Source: an uncultured Prevotellaceae bacterium
GTDB taxonomy: Bacteria; Bacteroidota; Bacteroidia; Bacteroidales; Muribaculaceae
Assembly: GCA_905210415.1 (NCBI GenBank)
Contig: CAJLWM010000055.1
Span: 1 to 14,868, forward strand
Length of the DNA: 14,868 bases
Direction: 5' to 3'
Shown here: positions 1-7,367 of the stretch, in pieces
How the letters are laid out: each line of letters begins with the position of its first letter
Numbering within the stretch: position 1 is the first letter of the stretch
Made by a program: the position numbers and the translations under genes
Notes under the pieces: generated by a model
The model's input: only the letters and a program-made list of their open reading frames with translations
Databases searched by the model: none
What the model was told of the DNA's origin: nothing

Positions 1-39
1 AAGTAAGATTTATCCTACACGCAAATGCACGAATCGGAT

Positions 40-75
40 TAAAAAATCGGACAATAGGAAGCCCTATTGCCCGAT
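40..75 (-). terminator. Rho-independent terminator of hisS
   Basis: On the minus strand a 12-bp stem (arms 64-75 and 46-57, one G-U pair) with a 6-nt loop is followed directly by a run of six T (complement of the A run at 41-46). It lies about 35 bases past the hisS stop codon. The plus-strand side has no T run, so it acts in the hisS direction. The remaining bases at the left edge (1-39) show nothing I can assign. Confidence 0.85.
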
Positions 76-108
76 ATGAGTTAAAAATATTTGTCTATAT
101 TGTGAGGC

Positions 109-1470
109 TTAGCCTAAACGGCTAATCATTTCGTCGATTGTGAGTTCGCATTGTTCACCTGTAGCCATGTTTTTAAGAGCGATTGTGCCGTTGTTGATTT
201 CGTTTTCACCAACAATAGCCACAAAAGGAATGTGCTTGGTGTCGGCATAGCCCATTTGCTTCTTCATCTTGGCAGTCTCAGGATATAGTTCGGCAGAGAT
301 GCCAGCTTTGCGCAGTTGCATAACGTGAAGGAGTGCAGCTTTACCTTCTTTCTCGCCAAAGTTGGTGAACATCACCTTGGTAGAAGTGGTGATTTCGGCT
401 GGATAAAGGTCGAGAGTGTTGAGCACGTCGAAGATGCGGTCGGCGCCGAAACTGATGCCCACGCCCGATACACCGTCCATACCGAATACGCCGGTGAGGT
501 TGTCGTAGCGTCCGCCACCAGTGATGCTGCCCATTTCCATATCGTTGGCTTTAACCTCGATGATTGTGCCAGTGTAGTAGTTGAGGCCGCGAGCGAGCGA
601 CACGTCTAATTCTACTGTGCCACGAGGTGAAAGATTTGCCACGTTGTCGAACACGAAACGTAATTCCTCGATACCCTTTTTGCCGATTTCGCTATTACTG
701 AGCATAGTTTCGAGGGTGTTGAATTTCTCGTCGTTTGTGCCAGAGAGTGTGAGAAGTGGTTGCAACATGTCAATAGCCTCTTGAGAAATGCCTTTATCAA
801 GGAGTTCGGCGTTAACGTTGTCAATACCAATCTTGTCGATCTTATCGATAGCTACAGTGATGTCGATGATCTTTTCAGGAGCACCAATCATCTCGGCAAT
901 GCCGCTAAGCACCTTGCGGTTATTCACCTTGATGGTGATATTGATGCCGAAACGCGCAAATACCTCGTCGATAAGCGAAAGCAATTCAACCTCGTTGATG
1001 AGCGAGTCAGAGCCAACTACGTCAGCGTCGCATTGATAAAATTCGCGATAACGACCCTTTTGAGGGCGGTCGGCACGCCACACTGGTTGTATTTGGTAGC
1101 GCTTGAATGGGAATTGCAAATCGTTGCGGTGTTGCACCACGTATCTTGCAAAAGGCACTGTGAGGTCGTAGCGAAGGCCTTTCTCACAAATCTTAGATGT
1201 GAGGTGCAGGCAGTCGCGCTGATTGAGCATTTCGTCGGTGGCGCTTCTCAGGAAGTCGCCGCTATTCAAAATCTTAAATAACAACTTGTCGCCCTCTTCG
1301 CCATATTTGCCCATAAGGGTGCTGAGGTTTTCCATAGCAGGAGTTTCAATCTGTTGAAATCCATAAAGTAGGAAAACGTCTTTGATGGTGTTGAAGATAT
1401 AGTTGCGTTTCGCCATCTCGATTGGCGAAAAGTCTCTTGTTCCTTTAGGAATGGATGGTTTTTGTGCCAT
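109..1470 (-). CDS. hisS: Histidyl-tRNA synthetase
   Basis: Class II aminoacyl-tRNA synthetase that activates histidine with ATP and charges tRNA-His in the cytoplasm. The 453-residue product has the usual architecture. Near the N-terminus PKGTRDF (8-14) is followed by motif 1 around residues 33-60. Motif 2 with [15 protein letters not shown] and [12 protein letters not shown] spans about 122-150. The histidine-specific HisA motif [10 protein letters not shown] is at 292-301, and motif 3 GGGRYDNL is at 318-325. A C-terminal anticodon-binding domain runs from about 364 to 453. The ATG at 1470 gives the conserved N-terminus ([14 protein letters not shown]), so the start is secure. The gene has its own promoter (1496-1527) and terminator. 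The length is normal for the bacterial family, and no key residue appears to be missing. Confidence 0.97.
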   Translation of the reverse strand: MAQKPSIPKGTRDFSPIEMAKRNYIFNTIKDVFLLYGFQQIETPAMENLSTLMGKYGEEGDKLLFKILNSGDFLRSATDEMLNQRDCLHLTSKICEKGLRYDLTVPFARYVVQHRNDLQFPFKRYQIQPVWRADRPQKGRYREFYQCDADVVGSDSLINEVELLSLIDEVFARFGINITIKVNNRKVLSGIAEMIGAPEKIIDITVAIDKIDKIGIDNVNAELLDKGISQEAIDMLQPLLTLSGTNDEKFNTLETMLSNSEIGKKGIEELRFVFDNVANLSPRGTVELDVSLARGLNYYTGTIIEVKANDMEMGSITGGGRYDNLTGVFGMDGVSGVGISFGADRIFDVLNTLDLYPAEITTSTKVMFTNFGEKEGKAALLHVMQLRKAGISAELYPETAKMKKQMGYADTKHIPFVAIVGENEINNGTIALKNMATGEQCELTIDEMISRLG

Positions 1471-1495
1471 AATATCTGTGTCTATTAAATTTTTG

Positions 1496-1527
1496 CAAAG
1501 TTACAAATTAATCTCTACGTTGACCAA
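1496..1527 (-). promoter_or_regulatory. hisS promoter (Bacteroidota type)
   Basis: Reading the minus strand, TTG (1525-1527) is followed after 21 bases by TAACTTTG (1496-1503), matching the Bacteroidota -33/-7 form. The expected transcription start near 1489-1492 leaves a leader of roughly 20 nt before the hisS ATG. The -33 element lies inside the last codons of the upstream metallopeptidase gene. Confidence 0.7.
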
Positions 1528-2188
1528 CTAAAACCATCACATAATAAAACAAAGTTGCTAAAGAACTGAGTGCAGCCACCACATAGGTGTATGCTGCCGA
1601 CTTCAGGGCATCTTTTGCATAAGATGTGCTTTGTCCGTAGGTCAAACCTGCGTGTTGAAGCCATTTGATGGCACGCATGCTGGCGTTGATTTCCACAGGC
1701 AGGGTGATGAAAGAGAATAGTGTGGTGGTAGCAAATAGGATTATGCCGAAAAGCAGCACTTGAGGAAATGCCTGTACCAACACAATGCCGGCGAGCAAAA
1801 TCCATTGCACCCAAGTGGAGGCAAAACTCACGATTGGCACAAGTGCAGAGCGAAGCGAAAGTGGAGCATAGTGCTTGGCATGCTGCACAGCGTGTCCGCA
1901 CTCGTGTGCGGCAACAGCTGCTGCTGCGATGCTATTGCTTGCATATACGCTCTCACTGAGGTTTACGGTCTTGTTGGTGGGGTTGTAGTGGTCGGTGAGC
2001 GAGCCAGAGGTGCTTTGCACCCTCACGTCGTAGATGCCGTTGTCGTGAAGCATCTTTATGGCCACGTCTTTGCCAGTCATCTGAGAGTTGAGTGGTATGC
2101 GAGAGTATTTTTTGAATTTGCGTTGAAATGAATATTGCACATAATATGTGATTCCAGCAATTAAGAAGAAAATAATGTAAATGTTCAT
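1508..2188 (-). CDS. Membrane-bound zinc metallopeptidase, YugP type
   Basis: A 226-residue integral membrane protein with the zinc-binding motif HECGH (95-99) inside AAHECGHAVQHA and a likely third ligand Glu166 in LPVEINAS. This arrangement is typical of the YugP-like neutral zinc metallopeptidase family. Membrane segments are visible at the N-terminus (3-18), at about 115-140 and 143-163, and near the C-terminus (about 200-221). The substrate is not established for this family; a role in membrane protein turnover is inference. The ATG at 2188 begins MNIYIIFFLIAG, directly entering the first membrane helix, which supports the start. The gene precedes hisS in the same direction, but hisS has its own promoter. 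A TAGATTTG -7 box lies about 50 bases upstream. Confidence 0.9.
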   Translation of the reverse strand: MNIYIIFFLIAGITYYVQYSFQRKFKKYSRIPLNSQMTGKDVAIKMLHDNGIYDVRVQSTSGSLTDHYNPTNKTVNLSESVYASNSIAAAAVAAHECGHAVQHAKHYAPLSLRSALVPIVSFASTWVQWILLAGIVLVQAFPQVLLFGIILFATTTLFSFITLPVEINASMRAIKWLQHAGLTYGQSTSYAKDALKSAAYTYVVAALSSLATLFYYVMVLVGQRRD

Positions 2189-2236
2189 GTTGTTTTCAAT
2201 TTAAATGTTTGAAATGTTGAAACACAATATCTGTGC

Positions 2237-2244
2237 CAAATCTA
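2237..2244 (-). promoter_or_regulatory. Candidate -7 box for the metallopeptidase gene
   Basis: The minus strand reads TAGATTTGGCA here, matching TAnnTTTG, about 50 bases before the ATG at 2188. I see no convincing TTG at the normal -33 distance, so this is a weaker call than the other promoters. The rest of 2189-2324 holds no ORF or clear terminator. Confidence 0.4.
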
Positions 2245-2324
2245 TGAGCTTGCAAGTCGATTGCTGTGTCGCAGTGTCGTTTACAACAAATATTAACTAA
2301 AAACGGCTTGCCTGCAGAGTGTGC

Positions 2325-3023
2325 CTACTGCAAAAGGTATGGAATCTCGTCGTCGATTGCTATTCTGTCGATGTACTCCAGAAAATAGTAGTTGATAACA
2401 AATGGCTCTTCGAAGAAATACATCGATTCGTAGCGCTTGCGTAGGTCGAGGTATGGAGTGAGCAGCTGCGACATTCTATCGCTGTTTAATGCGTCGACGC
2501 TTTTTGCTTTCGGGTCGATAGTGAACAGGAATGCATTTTCCATATTGAAGCCGTAACTGGTGAGGAAACGGAGGGCTTCAACGGTGCTGGCACCCTGGCT
2601 GACGTAGGCCGAAAGGTTGTATAGGAACGTGTCGTCAATTTCGTCGGAATATTGCAAATATGCTACTTTGTCGTTGAAATACAGTGGGACGTAGTGCTTA
2701 AAGAATGGTAGAGCCACACCTGTGTAGTTTCTCTTTAGGTTTGTGGTGTTTACAAACCATACGCTGTCGTTGATTGCTACTGCAAGGGCCTCGTTGTTGA
2801 TAAGGTGCTTAGCCACTTTGTCTTTTTTGTTAGTTGCCTTTATGTCGATGCAGAAAGGGCTTTGAATCTCAATGTGAATTTCTGCGATAAGCGTATCGGG
2901 TTCGTTAGAGAGGATGGCGTTCCACGATTTGTAGACCGCTGCATAGTCGTTGCCGGCAGCCAATGTGCTTGAAGAGGTGGCGACGATGAATATTGCGAGT
3001 ATGAGTTGATACAACTTTTTCAT
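2325..3023 (-). CDS. Exported protein of unknown function
   Basis: A 232-residue product I do not recognise. It starts with a clear Sec-type signal peptide: MKK, then a hydrophobic stretch LYQLILAIFIVATSSS, then TLAA at about residues 20-23 as a plausible signal peptidase I site. There is no lipobox cysteine, so a periplasmic location is likely. The mature part (about 24-232) is mixed alpha/beta in appearance, rich in Asp, Tyr and Phe, with a single Cys (in SPFCIDIKA) and no recognisable catalytic motif. The C-terminal half is aromatic (YFFEEPFVINYYFLEYIDR). The ATG at 3023 is the first in frame with a complete signal peptide. It sits about 70 bases downstream of the sugar-kinase gene, separated by a strong terminator. 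Its codon use does not look different from its neighbours. Confidence 0.8.
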   Translation of the reverse strand: MKKLYQLILAIFIVATSSSTLAAGNDYAAVYKSWNAILSNEPDTLIAEIHIEIQSPFCIDIKATNKKDKVAKHLINNEALAVAINDSVWFVNTTNLKRNYTGVALPFFKHYVPLYFNDKVAYLQYSDEIDDTFLYNLSAYVSQGASTVEALRFLTSYGFNMENAFLFTIDPKAKSVDALNSDRMSQLLTPYLDLRKRYESMYFFEEPFVINYYFLEYIDRIAIDDEIPYLLQ

Positions 3024-3036
3024 AACTATTGATAAT

Positions 3037-3069
3037 AAAAAAACACCACCTGAATCAGTTCAGGTGGTG
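3037..3069 (-). terminator. Rho-independent terminator of the sugar-kinase gene
   Basis: A perfect 11-bp inverted repeat (3044-3054 with 3059-3069) around a 4-base loop. On the minus strand it is followed by seven T (complement of A at 3037-3043). It lies about 25 bases past the kinase stop codon. A TATATTTG -7 box abuts its upstream arm (3070-3077). Confidence 0.9.
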
Positions 3070-3077
3070 CAAATATA
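3070..3077 (-). promoter_or_regulatory. Possible -7 box abutting the terminator
   Basis: The minus strand reads TATATTTGCA, matching TAnnTTTG, immediately before the terminator hairpin. If used, transcription would start inside the hairpin's first arm, giving a leader of about 40 nt to the ATG at 3023. No TTG is present at the usual -33 spacing, so activity is uncertain. Confidence 0.4.
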
Positions 3078-3092
3078 GTTATAATTCTTGAA

Positions 3093-3962
3093 TTATTTCC
3101 CAGTGATAGCGATGATGTCGTCCTCGGTGCGGTCGAAGGGACCGGTGTGCTCGATTTTGAGTGTACACATGGCAGCGGCATATTTACCAGCCTCTACATA
3201 GCTGGCGCCCTTGGCGCGAGAATAAAGGTAGCCTGCAGCGTAGGTGTCGCCGCAGCCAGTGGCGTCTTCCACCTTCTTTGGCGTGTAGGCTGGAATTTCG
3301 TAGAATTGACCATTGACAAAGATTACAGAGCCGTAGCTGCCAAGAGTCATGAGCACTTCTTTGATGCCCCATTCATCGAATTGCTTAGCAGCCATGTGAA
3401 GGTCGGTGTAGCCTGTGAGCGATTCTATTTCGTGCTCGTTCACCTTAAGTATGTCAATGTATTTAAATGCCTCAAGCTTGTTTTCCCAAGCGCAAGGGTA
3501 AACCTTTTCGCCGTCGACATAGCGCAAGAATCCTTGTGCGTCAACTGACAGAATGCCATGGCCTTTGAGCGACTTCATTACCTCGAGAGAGAAGTCGTCG
3601 GCAAGAAGGCTTCCGAGGTGAATGTAGCGCGCATACACATCCTTTAGGCTTTCAACGGTGAAAGGGTCGGCTTTGGCAAGCACTCGCTGGGTGCGGTTGT
3701 TCATATTTGCGCCGTATTTGTTTTCAAAATATACTGTCTTGCGGCTTGGTATCACATCCACATCGATGCCTTCGGCGCGCATATCTTCCACGGCGTTCAT
3801 CTCGCTTTCGGCAAGCGAAGTGATGAGTTTGTAGTTGATGGGAGGTAGTTTGCGTAGGGCGTGCGATACGTAGTATGAAGTGCCGCCATTTAGGTAAACA
3901 GTTTTCTCAGTGGTGATGATTTTGTCAAGGGTGATGTGCCCTATACAACATATATCAAGCAT
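3093..3962 (-). CDS. PfkB/ribokinase-family carbohydrate kinase
   Basis: A cytoplasmic kinase predicted to transfer phosphate from ATP to a sugar, nucleoside or polyol hydroxyl. The 289-residue product shows the family fold. GHITLD is at 8-13 and NGGTSYYVSHAL at 25-36 (substrate region). A KVNEHEIE stretch occurs at 173-180 and TLGSYG at 206-211. The C-terminal PfkB signature DATGCGDTYAAG covers 233-244, with Asp239 the probable catalytic base and the glycines forming the anion hole. The signature has Cys where DTxGAGD usually has Ala. The substrate cannot be assigned from sequence, and the neighbouring genes give no pathway clue. The ATG at 3962 gives the expected MLDICCIGHITLD start. The gene is monocistronic, with its own promoter (4028-4057) and terminator. 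Confidence 0.9.
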   Translation of the reverse strand: MLDICCIGHITLDKIITTEKTVYLNGGTSYYVSHALRKLPPINYKLITSLAESEMNAVEDMRAEGIDVDVIPSRKTVYFENKYGANMNNRTQRVLAKADPFTVESLKDVYARYIHLGSLLADDFSLEVMKSLKGHGILSVDAQGFLRYVDGEKVYPCAWENKLEAFKYIDILKVNEHEIESLTGYTDLHMAAKQFDEWGIKEVLMTLGSYGSVIFVNGQFYEIPAYTPKKVEDATGCGDTYAAGYLYSRAKGASYVEAGKYAAAMCTLKIEHTGPFDRTEDDIIAITGK

Positions 3963-4006
3963 TTTTTGTAGTCGAGTTTAAAGTGTTAAAATTTGTGTAA
4001 GGAGCG

Positions 4007-4024
4007 CTGTACAATCATACAGCC
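4007..4024 (-). promoter_or_regulatory. Leader hairpin of the sugar-kinase transcript
   Basis: On the minus strand a 6-bp stem (GCTGTA/TACAGC, 6-nt loop) lies right at the expected 5' end of the kinase mRNA, about 45 bases before the ATG. It could stabilise the 5' end or be regulatory. There is no recognisable riboswitch. Confidence 0.4.
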
Positions 4025-4027
4025 GTG

Positions 4028-4057
4028 CAAAGGTAGTAAATAATGCTGTGATTGCAA
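4028..4057 (-). promoter_or_regulatory. Promoter of the sugar-kinase gene
   Basis: Minus strand: TTG (4055-4057), 19-base spacer, TACCTTTGCA with TACCTTTG at 4028-4035. It is a near-ideal Bacteroidota promoter, and the leader is about 60 nt. Confidence 0.8.
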
Positions 4058-4099
4058 ATTATTTGTAAACAATCTGTTACATTATGACGTGCCTAAAAC

Positions 4100-4130
4100 A
4101 AAAAAAGGATGGTTTTTTCAACCATCCTTT
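4100..4130 (-). terminator. Terminator of tRNA-Arg
   Basis: An 11-bp stem (4104-4114 with 4120-4130) and a 5-nt loop, followed on the minus strand by T-rich sequence. It begins two bases after the discriminator base of the tRNA. Confidence 0.85.
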
Positions 4131-4131
4131 G

Positions 4132-4205
4132 TGACCCATACAGGATTCAAACCTGTAACCTTTTGATCCGTAGTCAAACACTCTATTCAGTTGAGCTAAT
4201 GGGCC
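4132..4205 (-). tRNA. tRNA-Arg (anticodon ACG)
   Basis: The minus strand folds as a complete cloverleaf of 74 nt. The acceptor stem is GGCCCAT/ATGGGTC with discriminator A, and the D stem is GCTC/GAGT. The anticodon stem TTTGA/TCAAA encloses loop CTACGGA, giving anticodon ACG. The T stem and loop contain GGTTTGAATCC. ACG (A34 normally deaminated to inosine) reads CGU, CGC and CGA. The 3' CCA is not encoded: CAA follows the discriminator. The gene is transcribed alone from its own promoter and is followed at once by a terminator. Confidence 0.95.
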
Positions 4206-4227
4206 AGTGTTTTGCTGTTTGCGATTG

Positions 4228-4257
4228 CAAAGTTACGACCTTTTTTTGAATTGACAA
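4228..4257 (-). promoter_or_regulatory. Promoter of tRNA-Arg
   Basis: Minus strand: TTG (4255-4257), 19-base spacer, TAACTTTGCA with TAACTTTG at 4228-4235, about 23 bases before the mature tRNA end. Confidence 0.8.
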
Positions 4258-4398
4258 GCGATTTGCCAGACTTTTTTTAAAATAATATTTTTTGTGTGGT
4301 AAATTGCAGTGGTAAATACGGCTGTAAGATGTTGTTATATAGTGACGTATGCGAAAGGCTTTTTTTAAATTAATTTTTGAGGTTTTCGTTTTAATCCA

Positions 4399-4427
4399 TT
4401 GTTGTTGTCAAAAAATGCGTATATTTG
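4399..4427 (+). promoter_or_regulatory. Promoter of the M16 peptidase gene
   Basis: TTG (4399-4401), 18-base spacer, TATATTTG (4420-4427). The predicted start near 4432 leaves an A/T-rich leader of about 45 nt. No Shine-Dalgarno is evident, as usual in this phylum. The stretch 4258-4398 shows nothing else I can assign. Confidence 0.7.
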
Positions 4428-4477
4428 TAAAGTTATTTAGAATATATAAAAATAAAGTATAATAAAAACTCAAAGAG

Positions 4478-7288
4478 ATGATAAAATCAATTTTTAGAGT
4501 TGCAGTCCTATGTATAATGGGATTGGCTTGTTGCTCATCAGTGGCACAAACAAGTCAGCAGATACCTGTTGATAAGCGAGTGAGAATAGGTAAGCTCGAT
4601 AATGGCTTAACTTATTATGTGGCGTATAACTCTTATCCAAAGGGTCAGGCTGAGTTTTATATCGCACAAAAGGTTGGTTCGATAATGGAGGAGGAAAACC
4701 AAAGAGGGTTGGCCCACTTCCTTGAACACATGTGCTTTAATGGAACAAAGAATTTCCCTGGCAATGACATCGTGAAATGGTGCGAAAGCGTGGGTATTAA
4801 GTTCGGTTACAACTTGAATGCTTATACAAGCATTGAGCGCACAGTATATAATATTTCGGGAGTGCCTACTGCTCGTGAGAGCGTGCAAGACTCTTGCTTG
4901 CTGATTCTTCACGATTGGGCAGATGATTTGCTGCTCGACGGTGAGGAGATAGATGCAGAGCGTAAGGTGATTCACGAAGAATGGCGTAGCCAGACTTCTC
5001 CATCGCAACGCATCTTGGAGAAATTGTTGCCAAAGATGTATCCTGGCAGCCGTTATGGCTATCGCTTGCCTATCGGCACAATGGAGGTGGTTGACAATTT
5101 CCCATATCAGGCATTGCGCGATTATTATGAAAAATGGTATCGCCCAGACTTGCAAGGTATAATGATTGTAGGTGACATCGATGTTGACCGCATTGAAGCT
5201 AAGATCAAGGAGCTGTTCTCGCCAATCAATATGCCTGAAAATCCAGCAGAGCGCACCAAATTCCAAGTGGAGGATAATAAGGAGCCTATTTATGCCATTG
5301 GAACTGACAAGGAGTTGACAGGCCAAAACATCAATATCATGTTTAAGCACGATGCAGTGCAGCCATCAGAGAAAAACAGTGTCGAATATCTGAAGCGTGG
5401 CTACATCACAAGCATGGTATCGTCGATGATCAACAACCGCTTTGCAGAAATCTCTAAGAAGGCAGATTGCCCGTTCTCAAGTGCCGGATGCTACGATGGT
5501 ACATTTATGGTGTCGGATTCAAAAGGTGCGTTCAGTGGTGCTGCCAATGCAAAGGAAAATGTATGCGCGGCATTTGAAGTATTGTATCGCGAATTGCTTC
5601 GTGCAAAGCGCCATGGCTTTGTGCAAAGCGAGATGGATCGCTATCGCGAAGATTTCCTTGCAGCGTTGGAAAATGAATACAAGAATAGAAATAAGATTAA
5701 ATCAAACACTCTCGTAGAGGAATATGTGGAACATTTCCTTGACAATGAGCCAATACCAAGCGTGGAAGATTATTACGAGATAATGCGCGGCGTGGCTAAT
5801 GAGGTTACTCTTGAAGATGCCAACAAGAAGGTGGCAGAGCTGGTAAATCCTGACTATAATGTTGTGGTTGTGGCTATGCTTCCTGAAAAACAAGGTGTGG
5901 CAGTGCCAACTGAAGAACAGCTTGATGCTATAATCAAGAAGGTGAATGCTGAGCAAATCGATGCGTATGTGGATAATGTAAAGACCGAACCATTGATTGC
6001 AAAACTTCCAAAGAAGGGTAAAATCAAGAAGGAAGTGGTGAACAAGCAATTTGATGCTAAGGAATGGTATTTGTCAAACGGTGTTAAGGTGGTGTTGAAA
6101 AAGACCGATTATAAGGACGACGAGGTATTGTTTAGCGCAACTGCTAATGGCGGCACATCAGTGTTCCCAGAAAGCGAAGCCAGCAACTTGAAGGTGTTGC
6201 CAAGCGTTTTGCGTAGTTACTCACTCGGATCTTATAGCAACAATGATTTGCAGAAATACTATGCGGGTAAGAACTTCAGCATGGCGTTGTCGGCTTCGGA
6301 TTATTCAAGGGCAATCACTGGCTACAGTGTGCCAAAGGATATGAAGGAAATGATGGAGTATGTGTATATGGCATTCAATGGCCTTGGCGCAGATGCTGAT
6401 GAATATGCAGCAATGGTGTCGTCGCGCATCGCTTCTATCAAGCAAAACGAAAACAATCCACGCTCAATCTTCTCGAAGAGATATATGGAGTCGTTCTATA
6501 AGTTCCCTCGCAAGCAAGCGATGACTGTAGAGGATTTGGAGAAGGCCAATCGTGAAAGAATCGTGGAAATGGCTAAGCAAATGTTTAGCAATGCAGCCGA
6601 CTTCACATTTATGTTTGTTGGTAATTTTGATGAAGCAGTGCTTCGCGATTTGGTAGAGCAATACATTGCCACATTGCCAGCAGATGCTAAGAAAGCCACT
6701 AAGACGGCAAAGCTTGGCCTGTCGATGAACAAGGGCACATCAGAAGACAATTACACAGCTAAGATGGAAGTGCCACAAGTGTATGCGGCAATTGTGTGCT
6801 TCGGTGATGCAGAATACACATCGAAGAATGAATTGATGGCAAGTATGGCTGGTCAGATTATGAGCATTAGATTGAATGAAAAGGTGCGTGAGAAGGAAGG
6901 CGCAACATATTCAATCGGCGCATCTTGCTCGTTGTCGCTCACTGGCGAAGAGCCATTGATGATGTCAGTAATCTTCCCAATGAAGCCTGAAAAGAAAGAT
7001 GTGGTGAACAAGATTATCAAGGATGAATTTGTGGCAATGACAAAGAACGTTGATGATATGGAAATGCAGAAGGTGAAAGAGTTTATGTCGAAGCAACATG
7101 CCGAAAGAATGAAGGTGAATAGCGGATGGCTTGCTGCAATGTCTGCATATGAAAAGGTGCCAGTGAACACATTCATGCACTATGATGAGGTGCTTAACTC
7201 AATAAGCAATAAGGATGTTGAGAAGTTTGTGGCTGATCTTTTGAAGCAGAACAATTACAAGGTGGTATTCTTGAATCCTGAGAATTAA
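4478..7288 (+). CDS. Secreted two-domain M16 (pitrilysin/PqqL-like) zinc peptidase
   Basis: A 936-residue inverzincin-family metallopeptidase. A signal peptide is at about 1-24 (hydrophobic VAVLCIMGLACC, cleavage probably after SSVAQ), placing it in the periplasm or cell envelope. The active-site motif HFLEH (His80, Glu83, His84) lies in RGLAHFLEHMCFNGT. The third zinc ligand is probably Glu161 in AERKVIHEEW, 77 residues after His84, the normal spacing for M16. The N-terminal half (about 30-500) is the catalytic M16 pair. The C-terminal half (about 520-936) repeats the fold without HxxEH and contains the family's C-terminal signature-like region around NEKVREKEGATYSIG. The length fits long single-chain M16B/PqqL proteins. 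The adjacent Cys pair in the signal peptide does not make a proper lipobox. Substrates are probably short peptides (family knowledge). The gene is monocistronic. Confidence 0.93.
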   Translation: MIKSIFRVAVLCIMGLACCSSVAQTSQQIPVDKRVRIGKLDNGLTYYVAYNSYPKGQAEFYIAQKVGSIMEEENQRGLAHFLEHMCFNGTKNFPGNDIVKWCESVGIKFGYNLNAYTSIERTVYNISGVPTARESVQDSCLLILHDWADDLLLDGEEIDAERKVIHEEWRSQTSPSQRILEKLLPKMYPGSRYGYRLPIGTMEVVDNFPYQALRDYYEKWYRPDLQGIMIVGDIDVDRIEAKIKELFSPINMPENPAERTKFQVEDNKEPIYAIGTDKELTGQNINIMFKHDAVQPSEKNSVEYLKRGYITSMVSSMINNRFAEISKKADCPFSSAGCYDGTFMVSDSKGAFSGAANAKENVCAAFEVLYRELLRAKRHGFVQSEMDRYREDFLAALENEYKNRNKIKSNTLVEEYVEHFLDNEPIPSVEDYYEIMRGVANEVTLEDANKKVAELVNPDYNVVVVAMLPEKQGVAVPTEEQLDAIIKKVNAEQIDAYVDNVKTEPLIAKLPKKGKIKKEVVNKQFDAKEWYLSNGVKVVLKKTDYKDDEVLFSATANGGTSVFPESEASNLKVLPSVLRSYSLGSYSNNDLQKYYAGKNFSMALSASDYSRAITGYSVPKDMKEMMEYVYMAFNGLGADADEYAAMVSSRIASIKQNENNPRSIFSKRYMESFYKFPRKQAMTVEDLEKANRERIVEMAKQMFSNAADFTFMFVGNFDEAVLRDLVEQYIATLPADAKKATKTAKLGLSMNKGTSEDNYTAKMEVPQVYAAIVCFGDAEYTSKNELMASMAGQIMSIRLNEKVREKEGATYSIGASCSLSLTGEEPLMMSVIFPMKPEKKDVVNKIIKDEFVAMTKNVDDMEMQKVKEFMSKQHAERMKVNSGWLAAMSAYEKVPVNTFMHYDEVLNSISNKDVEKFVADLLKQNNYKVVFLNPEN

Positions 7289-7311
7289 TTCCTGTAAAAT
7301 TGACAATATAG

Positions 7312-7349
7312 ATTAAGGGCTTGCCTCACAACGAAGGCAAGCCCTTAAT
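7312..7349. terminator. Shared hairpin between convergent genes
   Basis: A perfect 15-bp inverted repeat (7312-7326 with 7335-7349) with an 8-nt loop. It sits 23 bases after the M16 gene and about 19 bases after the stop of the opposing minus-strand gene. T runs on either side are short, so efficiency is uncertain, but position and stem strength suggest a bidirectional terminator. Confidence 0.75.
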
Positions 7350-7367
7350 ATTGCTATGTGATAGTGA

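Noticed and set aside
760..1281. 173-codon plus-strand ORF
   Set aside because: Antisense to hisS, whose synthetase motifs cover the same bases.
4478..4540. Lipoprotein signal on the M16 peptidase (Cys-Cys in GLACCSS)
   Set aside because: Neither Cys has the needed small residue at -1 together with Leu at -3; a signal peptidase I site near SSVAQ fits better.
4607..5350. 247-codon ORF opposite the M16 peptidase gene
   Set aside because: Antisense shadow; the plus strand has clear family motifs throughout this part.
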